Origin: Acidobacteriota bacterium
Lineage (GTDB): Bacteria; Acidobacteriota; Vicinamibacteria; Vicinamibacterales; UBA8438
Direction of reading: 5' to 3'
DNA length: 64,000 nucleotides
Assembly: GCA_009838525.1 (NCBI GenBank)
Contig: VXRJ01000034.1
Coordinates: forward strand, 62,640 to 126,639
Part shown: positions 54,543 to 63,283 of the stretch, piece after piece
Position numbering within the stretch: the stretch's first letter is position 1
Layout: every line of letters starts with the position of its first letter
The notes under the pieces: model-generated
The model's database searches: none
The model's input: the letters and a program-made list of their open reading frames with translations, nothing else
What the model was told of the DNA's origin: nothing
Program-made: the position numbers and the translations under genes

Positions 54543-55114
54543 CAGGAGGTCTCCGTCCAGTAGGGCTGTCCGTGCACGACCCGCCTCACGAGCCGTCCCG
54601 CGGCGATCGCGCGACGAATCTTCGCCAGGTGCGCTGACACCTTCCAGTCACGCTCGTACAGGACGATTCCGTCCAGCGCCACCTCGGCCCACAGGCCGCT
54701 GAACTGCCCTTCCCCGGCGGCCGGCTGCACGAAGTGAGGGTCCATCCGGCGGCCCCGCCAGGTGATCGGCTGGGCGTCCCACTGACGATACAGGTCACGG
54801 CTCAGCGAGAGGCGGGAATCGACGACGATCAGGGCGTCGACGTCGGAGGCGGGTGTCGCCTCTCCGCGCACCCAGGAGCCGTGGAGCAAGACCGCCGACA
54901 GCGCGTCACCGGCTACCGCGCGGGCGCGCGTGATGAGCGCGCCCGCGTCTTCGTCACCTGCCGCGCCGAGGCCGGCCGCCGCCAGGTGCCGCACGCAGTA
55001 CGCGTTGAGCGACAGCCCGCTCGCCTGGGCCGCGCCGTCGAGCGCCGTGTGCAGCGCCGGTGGCATGCGGAGAACAAAGCGTCCGGACTTCGGCTGAGCA
55101 CGAGTAGATGTCAT
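54542..55114 (-). CDS. Ribbon-helix-helix/nucleotidyltransferase fusion, antitoxin-like partner of HEPN
   Basis: 190 aa. The first 45 residues (SGRFVLRMPPALHTALDGAAQ, then LSLNAYCVRHLAAAG) match the HicB-type/Arc ribbon-helix-helix DNA-binding domain. A short linker leads to a minimal nucleotidyltransferase with the motif GSWVRGEATPASDVDALIVVD, where the Gly-Ser and the two Asp are the catalytic set. In MNT-HEPN systems the nucleotidyltransferase is the antidote. Here it also carries its own DNA-binding domain, so it can repress the operon; two TGATATCA palindromes lie upstream. It is divergent from the lipocalin-like lipoprotein. Confidence 0.85.
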   Translation of the reverse strand: MTSTRAQPKSGRFVLRMPPALHTALDGAAQASGLSLNAYCVRHLAAAGLGAAGDEDAGALITRARAVAGDALSAVLLHGSWVRGEATPASDVDALIVVDSRLSLSRDLYRQWDAQPITWRGRRMDPHFVQPAAGEGQFSGLWAEVALDGIVLYERDWKVSAHLAKIRRAIAAGRLVRRVVHGQPYWTETS

Positions 55115-55126
55115 GGCTTGTTCCGC

Positions 55127-55161
55127 ATGATATCACTCATTCCTGACAGGATGATATCACT
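55127..55161 (-). promoter_or_regulatory. Operator of the RHH-MNT/HEPN operon: two TGATATCA palindromes
   Basis: The 11-base direct repeat ATGATATCACT occurs at 55127-55137 and 55151-55161; each contains the perfect palindrome TGATATCA (55128-55135, 55152-55159), spaced 24 bp centre to centre. The nearer one is 13 bases from the start codon at 55114. It is AT-rich in a GC-rich setting and suits a ribbon-helix-helix repressor. Confidence 0.6.
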
Positions 55162-55181
55162 TTGGCTTTCGCGGTCTTTTG

Positions 55182-55211
55182 TTGACCCCAAAGTCCATTG
55201 CATCGGATAGA
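55182..55211 (+). promoter_or_regulatory. Weak candidate promoter of the lipocalin-like lipoprotein
   Basis: TTGACC (55182-55187) with an 18-bp spacer and GATAGA (55206-55211). It lies 20 bp beyond the TGATATCA repeats, so the divergent promoters may influence each other. Confidence 0.25.
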
Positions 55212-55254
55212 GTGCGGTCGTACGGATTGAGAGCCGGAAGGCCAGGAGGGCATG

Positions 55255-56259
55255 ATGCGGAAGACGTGGATGCCATGTTTCGTTCTGTTCGCCTCGGTAG
55301 CCGTCATTGCCGCGTTCGGCTGCAGCGGCGAAGCCCCGCCGGCGGAACCGGAGGCCGAAGCCGCGGCTCCCGCGGAGACAGCCATTGATACGTCGGCGAA
55401 CGAACGGTTCGCGGGGGTCTGGTCGTTAACCCGGATCGAGCGGCGGGACGTGAACGGCGAACTGTTGGGCGAGCCGACGACGGACCGGTTGGGCTACCTC
55501 ATGTACGACGCGTCGGGTCACATGGGAGTCACGTTGATGCAGCCGGATCGGCAGCCGTACGCCGGGGACACTCCGACCGCGGACGAGGCGTTGGATCGCC
55601 TCGGCACGTACACGTCGTACTTCGGGCCGTTCACCGTCAATGAGGCGGATGGGTACGTCACCCATCACCTTCTGGGGAGCGTGAACCCGTCCGGAGCCGG
55701 ATCCGACTATCAGCGTTTCTTCACGTTCGGCGACAACACGCTGACGCTGCAGCCGCCGCCGAACGACCGGGGCGAGAAATCGTTCATCACCTGGACGCGG
55801 CTGCCGGATCTACCCGAGTCCGAGTTGACCGACACGCACCGGCGCCTGGTCGGCGTCTACAGCGTCGAATCCGTGGAGCGCCGGACGGGGGACGGGGAGG
55901 AGGTGCCGGCGAATCAGTACGAAGTCGCGTACATCATGTACGCGCCGTCCGGCCACATGTCGGTCCACCTGATGCGGCCGGGCCGGACGCCATACGCTGG
56001 CGACCGGCCGACGCCGGAGGAGGCCTTGATGGCGACCGACACGTACGGCAGCTACTTCGGGCCCTTCTCGGTCAACGAGGAGGAGCGGTATCTGGTCCAC
56101 CATCGGATTGGAAGCGAGAACCCCAACGCCGACGGAAGCGACGCGCAGCGGTTCTACGAGTTGACCGATACGCACCTCGTACTCATGCCGCCTCCGGGCA
56201 CCGACGACGAGGGCCGGCCGGTGCAGAGCAGGCTTACGTGGAGGCGGATCAGCGACTAG
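55255..56259 (+). CDS. Lipoprotein with two tandem lipocalin-like domains
   Basis: 334 aa from the second of two adjacent ATGs, five bases after AGGAGG. The lipobox AAFGC gives a lipidated Cys23 and an Ala/Glu/Pro tether. Two lipocalin-like (PF13924) domains follow, about residues 45-180 and 190-334, each with the same order: FAGVWSLTRIERRD / LVGVYSVESVERR, GYLMYDASGHMGVTLMQPDR / AYIMYAPSGHMSVHLMRPGR, SYFGPFTVNEADGYVTHHLLGSVNP / SYFGPFSVNEEERYLVHHRIGSENP. Both domains look intact and may bind small hydrophobic ligands at the envelope. It converges on the TonB-dependent receptor gene. Confidence 0.9.
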   Translation: MRKTWMPCFVLFASVAVIAAFGCSGEAPPAEPEAEAAAPAETAIDTSANERFAGVWSLTRIERRDVNGELLGEPTTDRLGYLMYDASGHMGVTLMQPDRQPYAGDTPTADEALDRLGTYTSYFGPFTVNEADGYVTHHLLGSVNPSGAGSDYQRFFTFGDNTLTLQPPPNDRGEKSFITWTRLPDLPESELTDTHRRLVGVYSVESVERRTGDGEEVPANQYEVAYIMYAPSGHMSVHLMRPGRTPYAGDRPTPEEALMATDTYGSYFGPFSVNEEERYLVHHRIGSENPNADGSDAQRFYELTDTHLVLMPPPGTDDEGRPVQSRLTWRRISD

Positions 56260-56340
56260 GGCTAGGCGCCCTCAAGGGGAGTGAGGTAGTGGCCGGCGTA
56301 GACGCCGGCGGACCACCGGAAGCCGTGCCTGGCCCTAGCC
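56260..56340. terminator. Convergent cruciform: outer stem joining two stop regions plus a palindromic repeat
   Basis: GGCTAGG (56260-56266) pairs with CCTAGCC (56334-56340), enclosing the gap between the lipoprotein and receptor stops. Inside is GCCGGCGT-AG-ACGCCGGC (56292-56309), the third copy of the repeat seen twice at 32585-32632. Likely a bidirectional terminator. Confidence 0.5.
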
Positions 56341-58932
56341 TCCCCACGAGTGGCGGATCCGGGCGTAGTAGTAGGCGCCGTTGAAGCCCCATGGCGTGTA
56401 TTCACTGTAGCGCTCGCCGACGCTTCTCGCGTTCGGGCTCTCGTCCGGGAACGTGTTGAAGACGTTCTGGCTGCCGATCGCCAATGCCGTCCCGCCGGCC
56501 AGGGGGATGCTCACCTCGACGTCCACCACCGGCTTGCCGCTGAACAGCGTCTGTGCGCTGTCCCAGTCGAACCACGCCCCGTAGTAGTTGACACGCCCGA
56601 GGACGTTCACGCGTCCGGCGGAGTGGTTGATCGCGAAGTTCCACCGGTTCTTCGGAAGCGCCTCCTGAAGCTCGCGGATGCGGCGGCTGACGTTCAGGAG
56701 GCCGTCGTCAAACTTCGTCACTTCGGTGTTCGTGTGGTTGAAGACCGCACTGAAAACGGTATTGCCATTCAGCCCCGGCGGCATGTAGGTCGACACGATA
56801 TCGACGCCTTGGGTGGTGGTGGAGATCTCGTTCGTGAAGAAACGGAAGCTGGCGAGCCCGCGGGCGTTCTCGACGCCGGCTGCGAGCAGACCGTCTATCT
56901 CGTCGGCGGTCAGTGAGAAATCGCGCGTGACGGCGAGCCGGTCGTCCAGGTCGATCCGGAAGTAGTCGACGGTCAGGGTGAACGGACCGTTGTCGGCAAC
57001 GATGCCGACCGTGTAGTTCCGGGACCTTTCCGGATCGAGCGGTGCGCCGCCGCGCAGCGCGGCGACGGGATGGATCGACGGGACGGTGCCCCGCTCGGTG
57101 AGGTCCATCAACACCGGGTCAAACGTCGTCGAGACGTTGAAACCGTTCTGCTGCCCCGGCGTCGGCGCGCGGAAGCCGGTGCTGACGCTGCCGCGCAGCG
57201 AAGCGTAGTCGCCCATCGCCACGCGGGCCGACACCTTGCCGTTCGCGGTCGCGCCGAAGTCCTCGAACCGCTCCAGCCGGAGCGCGCCGCCGAGTGTCCA
57301 GCGGTCGTCCGTGCCCGTCGCTTCGAGGTCGCCGTACACGGCAACGTTGTTGCGCGACCACTCGCCGGCCGCGAGCGGACTGTAGCCGCTGAAGCCATTC
57401 GATCCGGCGCTGAAACCCTGTGCGGCGTACGGGCCGACCTGCCACGATTCCGGCTGGCCCTGGCTCGTCCGGTACTGCTCGTCGCGCCACTCCGCGCCGA
57501 ACGCGAAATTGACCTGGTCGCTTACCGGATACGAGACGTCGAAGTTGAACGCGAGGTCCTGCTGGCGGTTGCTGCCCAGGTCGAACTCGGTCGGCGTCTG
57601 GGGGCCGAGCGAGGCGTTCACGGTATTGCGGATGAACAGGTCCGCCTGGTGCGCCCCGAAGCTGGCGCTCGCATCCCAGGTCAGGCCGTTGGCGCCGAAG
57701 CCCCGGATGCCGCCGACGACCGACATGTCGCGGGCGTCGCCCCCGAAGTTGGGCGTGAAGCCGCCGGGAAACCGCTCCTGAAACGAGAAACAGTTGTCGT
57801 TCGCCCGGATCGCGTCAAGAGCCGCCGGGTCCGGTACGTTGCCCGTGACCGCCACCGCCGGGCAATTGGCCGACCCCATGCCCCGTGCCGCGAGGGCATC
57901 GCCGATCAGCAACGTTTCGCCGCCATCCGCACTGAAGACGCCGCCGCGCGTGTTCGGGTTGCGGAAGAAAAATCCCCCCACCACGCGCTTGCTCGCATAG
58001 TTGGTGTGGGCGTAGAACTGCGTGCCGTTGGCAAACAGGTGGCCGAAGTTGCCGAAGGCCTTGAGGTCGTTGTCGATGTCCGGCGAACCCCAGATCTGTG
58101 CCGGCTCGTTGATGTCGTTGAAGACGCCGGTGCCGACCAGCGTTTCAACGTCGTTGCGCCGGATGCTGCGGTCGGTCGCGCCCGAACCGCCATATTCCAG
58201 ACTCAGGTTGGCGAATCCCGTCTGGCCCAGGGGCAACCCGACATTGCCCGCGAAGGTGGCAGTCTGACCATCCCATTGCTCTCCGTAGATGCCGGTTGTG
58301 AACTCGACGCTGCCTCCCTCGCGCGCATCCTTCAGGAGGAAGTTCATGACGCCGGCGATGGCGTCGGATCCGTACTGGGCCGCCGCGCCGTCGCGCAGCA
58401 CCTCCACCTGCCGCAGGGCGATCGCCGGAATGGCGGAGAGATCCGGGCCCTGCGATCCGAACGCGACGCCATTGCCGCCGTGCCAGTCGATGATCGACGA
58501 GCGGTGCCGGCGCTTTCCGTTCACGAGCACCAGCGTGTGATCCGGCGCCAGGTTCCGCAGCATGGCCGGCCGGACGACGGTCGAGGCGTCGCTGATTGGC
58601 TGCATGTTGACGTTGAACGACGGGACGACGGTGCGCAACTGATCCTGCAGCGTCACCAGCCCCTGGCTGACCAGCTCGGTAGCCGGAATGGCGTCGACGG
58701 GCACCGGTGATTCCGTTACGGATCGGGGTTCCGCGCGAGTGCCGACGACGACAACCGTCTCGGTGAACGTCGGTTGCTCTTCTTCGTCCGGATCCTGCTG
58801 CTGGTTCTGGGCAGCCGCCGCCTGAGCCACCGCCATCTCGACCGGTAGCGCCGCTGCCAGCAGGCCCACCGTCAGGATTCCTGTCAGCGCGCGCAAGGCA
58901 CCCGGCATGTCAATGGATTCAGTTCTCGTCAC
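56335..58932 (-). CDS. TonB-dependent outer-membrane receptor
   Basis: 865 aa from a GTG with GGAG six bases upstream; an ATG eight codons later is the alternative. Signal peptide, then a Gln/Asp/Glu-rich segment and a TonB-box-like TFTETVVVVGTRAE. The plug (about 65-200) shows LVLVNGKRRHRSSI and AIALRQVEVLRDGAAAQYGSDAIAGVMNFLL; the rest is a 22-strand barrel. The receptor imports siderophores, cobalamin, glycans or other large ligands using TonB energy. The plug is of the iron-siderophore/general catecholate style. It ends in HSWGG, not the usual aromatic last residue. It follows the DUF1501 gene by 109 bp on the same strand and may take up the product of that pair. Confidence 0.93.
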   Translation of the reverse strand: MTRTESIDMPGALRALTGILTVGLLAAALPVEMAVAQAAAAQNQQQDPDEEEQPTFTETVVVVGTRAEPRSVTESPVPVDAIPATELVSQGLVTLQDQLRTVVPSFNVNMQPISDASTVVRPAMLRNLAPDHTLVLVNGKRRHRSSIIDWHGGNGVAFGSQGPDLSAIPAIALRQVEVLRDGAAAQYGSDAIAGVMNFLLKDAREGGSVEFTTGIYGEQWDGQTATFAGNVGLPLGQTGFANLSLEYGGSGATDRSIRRNDVETLVGTGVFNDINEPAQIWGSPDIDNDLKAFGNFGHLFANGTQFYAHTNYASKRVVGGFFFRNPNTRGGVFSADGGETLLIGDALAARGMGSANCPAVAVTGNVPDPAALDAIRANDNCFSFQERFPGGFTPNFGGDARDMSVVGGIRGFGANGLTWDASASFGAHQADLFIRNTVNASLGPQTPTEFDLGSNRQQDLAFNFDVSYPVSDQVNFAFGAEWRDEQYRTSQGQPESWQVGPYAAQGFSAGSNGFSGYSPLAAGEWSRNNVAVYGDLEATGTDDRWTLGGALRLERFEDFGATANGKVSARVAMGDYASLRGSVSTGFRAPTPGQQNGFNVSTTFDPVLMDLTERGTVPSIHPVAALRGGAPLDPERSRNYTVGIVADNGPFTLTVDYFRIDLDDRLAVTRDFSLTADEIDGLLAAGVENARGLASFRFFTNEISTTTQGVDIVSTYMPPGLNGNTVFSAVFNHTNTEVTKFDDGLLNVSRRIRELQEALPKNRWNFAINHSAGRVNVLGRVNYYGAWFDWDSAQTLFSGKPVVDVEVSIPLAGGTALAIGSQNVFNTFPDESPNARSVGERYSEYTPWGFNGAYYYARIRHSWGG

Positions 58933-59041
58933 CGTTGGCTCCGTTCTGGGTACGTGCGTGCGCGGACACCTCTCGGTTCCGGGGAAAGGTGCACCCGCGC
59001 GTGCTGGCTAGTGTTGCTAGTGCTGATCGCCGGGAGACGGC

Positions 59042-60508
59042 CTACGCGATGATCTGCGGAATCGGCACTCCGTGGACATCCGTCAGGCGCATGTCGCGGC
59101 CGTTGTAACGGTACGTGAGCTTCTCGTGATCGATGCCCAGCAGGTGCAGGATCGTGGCGTGCAGGTCGTGCGGCGAGACGCGCTGCTCGGCTGCCTTGTA
59201 GCCGAACTCGTCGCTCGCGCCGATGACCTGGCCGCCCTGAATTCCGGCCCCCGCCATCCAGCCGGTCATCGTCCCCGGGTTGTGGTCGCGGCCGACGCCA
59301 CGCTGCGAAATCGGCATCCGGCCGAACTCGGCGTGCCAGACGAGGAGCGTGGAGTCGAGCATGCCACGCGCCTTCAGGTCGGTCATCAGCCCGGCGATCG
59401 GCTTGTCCGTCTCCTTGGCGTGCAGCGTGTGGTTCTCCACCAGGTTGCTGTGCGCATCCCATGTGTCAGTGTTCTGCTGCCCGATGCCGCCGTGGAAGAG
59501 CTGCACGTAACGAACGCCCCGTTCAACCAGCCGCCGCGCCATCAGGCACTGCCGTCCGAACGGTTCCGTAATCGGATCGTCGAGCCCGTAGAGCTTCTTC
59601 GTCGCCTCGGACTCCACGGTGGTGTCGACCGCCTCGGGCGCGCAACCCTGCATCCGGTAAGCGAGCTCATACGACGAAATACGCGCCGCCAATTCCGAGT
59701 TGCCCGGATTCTCTGCCAGGTCGATCTCGTTCAGCTTCGCCAGCGTGTCGAGGCGGGCGCGCTGCTGTGCTTCCGTCATCCCCTCGGGCGGCGCCAGATC
59801 GACGATCGGATCGCCCACCGCGCGGAACAGCGTTCCCTGGTAGCTGGCCGGCATGAATCCAGCGCTCCAGTCGTTCGGCCCGCCGAGGGGTCCACCCCGG
59901 TGGTCGTTCATCACGACGTACGCCGGCAGGCTGGCCGCCTCGGAGCCGAGGCCGTAAGTGACCCACGACCCGACGCTGGGGAAGCCCATGCGGATCTGGC
60001 CGCTCTGCATCTCGTACGTGGCCTGGATGTGATCGTTCGACCGGCCGTAGAGCGACCGGATGAAAGCCATCTCGTCCACCTTCGAGCCGATGTGCGGGAA
60101 GAGCTCGGAGACCTCGATGCCGCTCTCGCCGTGCCGGTGGAACTCGAACGGGCTCGGCATCAGCGGACCGGGATGCCCCTGCCGGACGACGACCGATTCG
60201 GCCATCGGCTGCCCCGCGTACTGCTTCAGCGCCGGCTTCGGGTCGAACGTGTCGACCTGGCTGACGCCACCGCTCATGAAGAGCGAGATGACCGCGGTGG
60301 CGCGGGGCGTGAAATGCGGGTCCTTCGGCGCGAACGGGTTGCCCGGGATCGGCGCCTCGCAAGTGTCGGACTGCCCGGCCGCGAGCAGTCCCTCACGGCT
60401 GAGCATGTCGGCCAGGGCGAGTCCGGCGATGCCGCCCCCCGACTGGAACAGAAAGTCGCGCCGCGACCAGAACGTCCGCTTCCGGCAGTGATGATGGTGG
60501 TCAGCCAT
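59042..60508 (-). CDS. DUF1501 exported protein, second copy
   Basis: 488 aa, with AGGAAG before the ATG. After a natural MADHHHHC start comes a twin-arginine signal (WSRRDFLFQSGGGIAGLALADML). Landmarks match the family: SLFMSGGVSQVDTFDPKP, HRHGESGIEVSELFPHIG, FGRQCLMARRLVERGVRYVQLFHGG, WHAEFGRMPISQ and [33 protein letters not shown]. It differs from the copy at 10082 by a longer N-terminus and by its linkage to a receptor gene. It follows the DUF1553 gene by 49 bp, so it is again in the DUF1553-DUF1501 order. Confidence 0.93.
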   Translation of the reverse strand: MADHHHHCRKRTFWSRRDFLFQSGGGIAGLALADMLSREGLLAAGQSDTCEAPIPGNPFAPKDPHFTPRATAVISLFMSGGVSQVDTFDPKPALKQYAGQPMAESVVVRQGHPGPLMPSPFEFHRHGESGIEVSELFPHIGSKVDEMAFIRSLYGRSNDHIQATYEMQSGQIRMGFPSVGSWVTYGLGSEAASLPAYVVMNDHRGGPLGGPNDWSAGFMPASYQGTLFRAVGDPIVDLAPPEGMTEAQQRARLDTLAKLNEIDLAENPGNSELAARISSYELAYRMQGCAPEAVDTTVESEATKKLYGLDDPITEPFGRQCLMARRLVERGVRYVQLFHGGIGQQNTDTWDAHSNLVENHTLHAKETDKPIAGLMTDLKARGMLDSTLLVWHAEFGRMPISQRGVGRDHNPGTMTGWMAGAGIQGGQVIGASDEFGYKAAEQRVSPHDLHATILHLLGIDHEKLTYRYNGRDMRLTDVHGVPIPQIIA

Positions 60509-60557
60509 GTTCGTCTTCCTCTGTCGTCGGTCGTTGTGAGTGTGGTCTGTCTGGTTG

Positions 60558-63248
60558 CTACCGCAGGTACAGGAACTCGTTCAGGTTCATCATGACGTGG
60601 GTGAAGTCGACCAGCGACTCGTCCGCGATCAGATCGCGGGCGATCGCCCTTTCCCCATCGGTCGGTTGCCGCGTCAGGGCGATCAGGTACGCGCGCTCGA
60701 TCTGCGCATCGACGTCGCCGGGCGCCTCGCGCTCGAGCCGGTCGGCGAACAGTTGCGCCTGGTTCAGCACGAACGGGTTGTTCATCAACGTCAGCGCCTG
60801 CGTCGACACGGTCGAGACGTTGCGCGCCGCCGCGGTCTGGTTCTGATCCGGCAGATCGAAGGTGTCGAAGAAGGGGAAGCCGAGCGACCGGCGCCGGAAG
60901 ACGTAGACACTGCGGCGCCACACTTCCGGACGATCCGGCTCCTCGCACCAGATGCCCGTTGACGGCGCCGTGATCCGCCGTCCCGGCTCCGGGCTGCCGC
61001 ACCAGAAACCCTTGCCGTCCGACTGGAACAGGATGTCGGCGGGGATGTGCGGGAAAATTGCGGGGCCGCCTACCGTCAGGTCGATGCCGCCGCTCACGGT
61101 CATGATGGCGTCGCGCAGGACTTCGGCCTCCAGGCGCTGTCCGCGGTAGCGCCAGAGGAGGTTGTTCTCGGGATCGGCGGCCACGTTCGATTCATTGGCG
61201 AACGACGACGCCATCCGGTAGGCCTCCGATGTCATGAGGAACCGGTGCATCTCCTTGATGCTCCAGCCCCGGTCCATGAACTCGACGGCAAGCCAGTCGA
61301 GCAACTCGGGATGCGTCGGCGCATCGCCCATCCGGCCCAGGTTGTCCAATGTCCGGACGATGCCACGGCCGAAGTGGTGGTGCCAGATCCGGTTGACTAT
61401 GACGCGGGCCGTCAGCGGGTTGTCACGTGACGCGATCCACTCGGCGAGGGCGAGCCGCCGGCCGGACGTGCGACCGTCGGGGCGGGGGATCTCGGTGGGC
61501 GGATCGCCGTAGGTCGCGGCGGTCAGGAACCCGGGGGACATCTCCGAACCAGGACTGAACGGATCGCCCCGAATCAGGAAATAGTTGGGAGGCGACTGGT
61601 AAGCGGGTCCGCCCTCCTCCCACAGGTACGTTCCCTCCGCGTCAGGCGCCGTCCGGCATTCGGGACACCCGATCACCTCGTCTCCCGGGCCGTCGGGCGC
61701 GAAGCGGTAGTCGCCGTCGGTGACGATGTGGGCCATCGGCGGCTCGGATGGCCGCTGCTCGTTGAACGCCGCGATCTGTGCCCGGAGTTCCTCCACCCGG
61801 GCCGCATCGTCGGGGCTGAGCGCCTCGGTTACCTGAGCCCGCGGCGGATTGATGGTGAGCACCTGCGTTGCCAGGAGCTGCTCGCCCGGCGTGCGTTCCG
61901 CCTCCGGCTTGAATGCAGCGGCCTGGACGTTCTCCGGGAAGTTCTCCCGGATCATCTTCGCGCGGAGCTCTTCGCGGTACGGGTTCTCGATGGCGTCGAT
62001 CTGGTCGCGTAGCGGCTGCTGCTGGCGGTCGATGTCGGCGTTCGCGGCGCGCCAGACGTCCGCCTCGGCGCGGTCGAGGAGCGGCTGATCGATCTCGACG
62101 TAGCCGTAGATCGACGCCTGCATGCTGTAGTAGTCCTTCTGCAGGATCGGGTCGAACTTGTGGTCGTGGCAGCGGGCGCAGTGGACGGTCATGCCGAGGA
62201 CCCCGCGCCCGAGCGTCGCCAGCATGTCGTCGAGATAGTCGTGCCGCCGCTCCGGGTTGTCTTTCTCCCGGAAGTTGACGCGTGGTCCCGAGCGGAGGAA
62301 GCCGGTCGCGATCAGCGTCTCGTCCGTCACGTGGTCCAGCTCGTCACCCGCGATCTGCTCGCGCAGGAACTGGTTGTAGGGCTTGTCCCGGTTGAACGCG
62401 TTGATGACATAGTCCCGGTAGCGCCAGGCGTTCATCCGGACGTAGTCCTGCTCGAAGCCGTCCGTGTCGGCGTAGCGCGCGACGTCCAGCCAGTGGCGGC
62501 CCCAGCGCTCGCCGTAGTGGGGGGAGTCGAGCAACTGCTCGATGAGCCGTTCCCAGGCGCCGCGCTCGGTGTCAGCAAGGAAGGCCTCGACCTGCTCCGG
62601 CGTCGGCGGCAATCCGGTGAGGTCGAGGTACGCGCGCCGCAGCGCCGTCAGTCGGTCGGCCCGCGGCGCCGCCTCAACACCCGCACCGCCCCGCGCCGCC
62701 GCGAGGAAGCGATCGACCGGGTGGGTGTAGACGTCCGACGCGGGCACGTCCACTTGCACCGGGTGCTGGAACGCCCAGTAGTCACGTGCGCCGGGAGGCA
62801 GCTCGCTGTTCTCGAGGGCGGCGAGGGCAACGTCGGCATCGATCGCGCCACCCGCATCCCAATGCGCGCCCTCGTCGATCCAGGTACGCACCATGGCAAG
62901 TTCGGCGTCCGTCAACGCATCGCCGCTCATCGGCATGGGCGGCTGATCCAGCCCCGCCACCATCCGATAGAGACGACTGCCGTCGGCGTCGCCCGGCACG
63001 ATCGCCGGACCCTTCGTTCCGCCCGCGAGCGCGCCGTCGCGCGAACTCAGGTCGAGATCGGAGAGCTGCGCCGCCTCGCCGTGGCAGTTCCAGCAGCTCC
63101 GCTCCATGATCGGACGGATGTGGTCGGTAAAGGTGACCGGTCCCGTCTGTGCGGCGGCCGGCGCCGCGGAGCTCGCGACGAGGAGAATGGCTGCCGCCGC
63201 AACCAGAAGCGTCCGGGGGGCTGGGGACGTGGGTGTGAGGCTGCGCAT
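60558..63248 (-). CDS. DUF1549/DUF1553 exported protein without LamG insert
   Basis: 896 aa from the ATG at 63248; the open frame to 63785 overlaps the next gene and is not used. Signal peptide to about residue 34 (PAAAQT). One PSCyt domain with CWNCH (Cys52-His56), DUF1549 with CARCHDHKFDPIL, a linker with a CPEC pair (GCPECRTAPDAEGTYLWEEG), and DUF1553 (NPLTARVIVNRIWHHHFGRGIV; STVSTQALTLMNNPFVL). The copy at 11528 has two PSCyt domains and a LamG insert, so the pairs are diverged. Predicted periplasmic; no enzymatic role is proven. It begins 35 bp after the partial secreted-protein gene ends. Confidence 0.92.
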   Translation of the reverse strand: MRSLTPTSPAPRTLLVAAAAILLVASSAAPAAAQTGPVTFTDHIRPIMERSCWNCHGEAAQLSDLDLSSRDGALAGGTKGPAIVPGDADGSRLYRMVAGLDQPPMPMSGDALTDAELAMVRTWIDEGAHWDAGGAIDADVALAALENSELPPGARDYWAFQHPVQVDVPASDVYTHPVDRFLAAARGGAGVEAAPRADRLTALRRAYLDLTGLPPTPEQVEAFLADTERGAWERLIEQLLDSPHYGERWGRHWLDVARYADTDGFEQDYVRMNAWRYRDYVINAFNRDKPYNQFLREQIAGDELDHVTDETLIATGFLRSGPRVNFREKDNPERRHDYLDDMLATLGRGVLGMTVHCARCHDHKFDPILQKDYYSMQASIYGYVEIDQPLLDRAEADVWRAANADIDRQQQPLRDQIDAIENPYREELRAKMIRENFPENVQAAAFKPEAERTPGEQLLATQVLTINPPRAQVTEALSPDDAARVEELRAQIAAFNEQRPSEPPMAHIVTDGDYRFAPDGPGDEVIGCPECRTAPDAEGTYLWEEGGPAYQSPPNYFLIRGDPFSPGSEMSPGFLTAATYGDPPTEIPRPDGRTSGRRLALAEWIASRDNPLTARVIVNRIWHHHFGRGIVRTLDNLGRMGDAPTHPELLDWLAVEFMDRGWSIKEMHRFLMTSEAYRMASSFANESNVAADPENNLLWRYRGQRLEAEVLRDAIMTVSGGIDLTVGGPAIFPHIPADILFQSDGKGFWCGSPEPGRRITAPSTGIWCEEPDRPEVWRRSVYVFRRRSLGFPFFDTFDLPDQNQTAAARNVSTVSTQALTLMNNPFVLNQAQLFADRLEREAPGDVDAQIERAYLIALTRQPTDGERAIARDLIADESLVDFTHVMMNLNEFLYLR

Positions 63249-63283
63249 CGTTTCGGTTCCTTCGCTCTTTGGACCAGCGATCG

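Noticed and set aside
57070-58710. 546-codon plus-strand frame
   Set aside because: Antisense shadow of the TonB-dependent receptor.
60493-60508. His run near the N-terminus of the second DUF1501 protein, like a purification tag
   Set aside because: Only four His followed by Cys, before a normal Tat signal; a natural sequence, not a tag.
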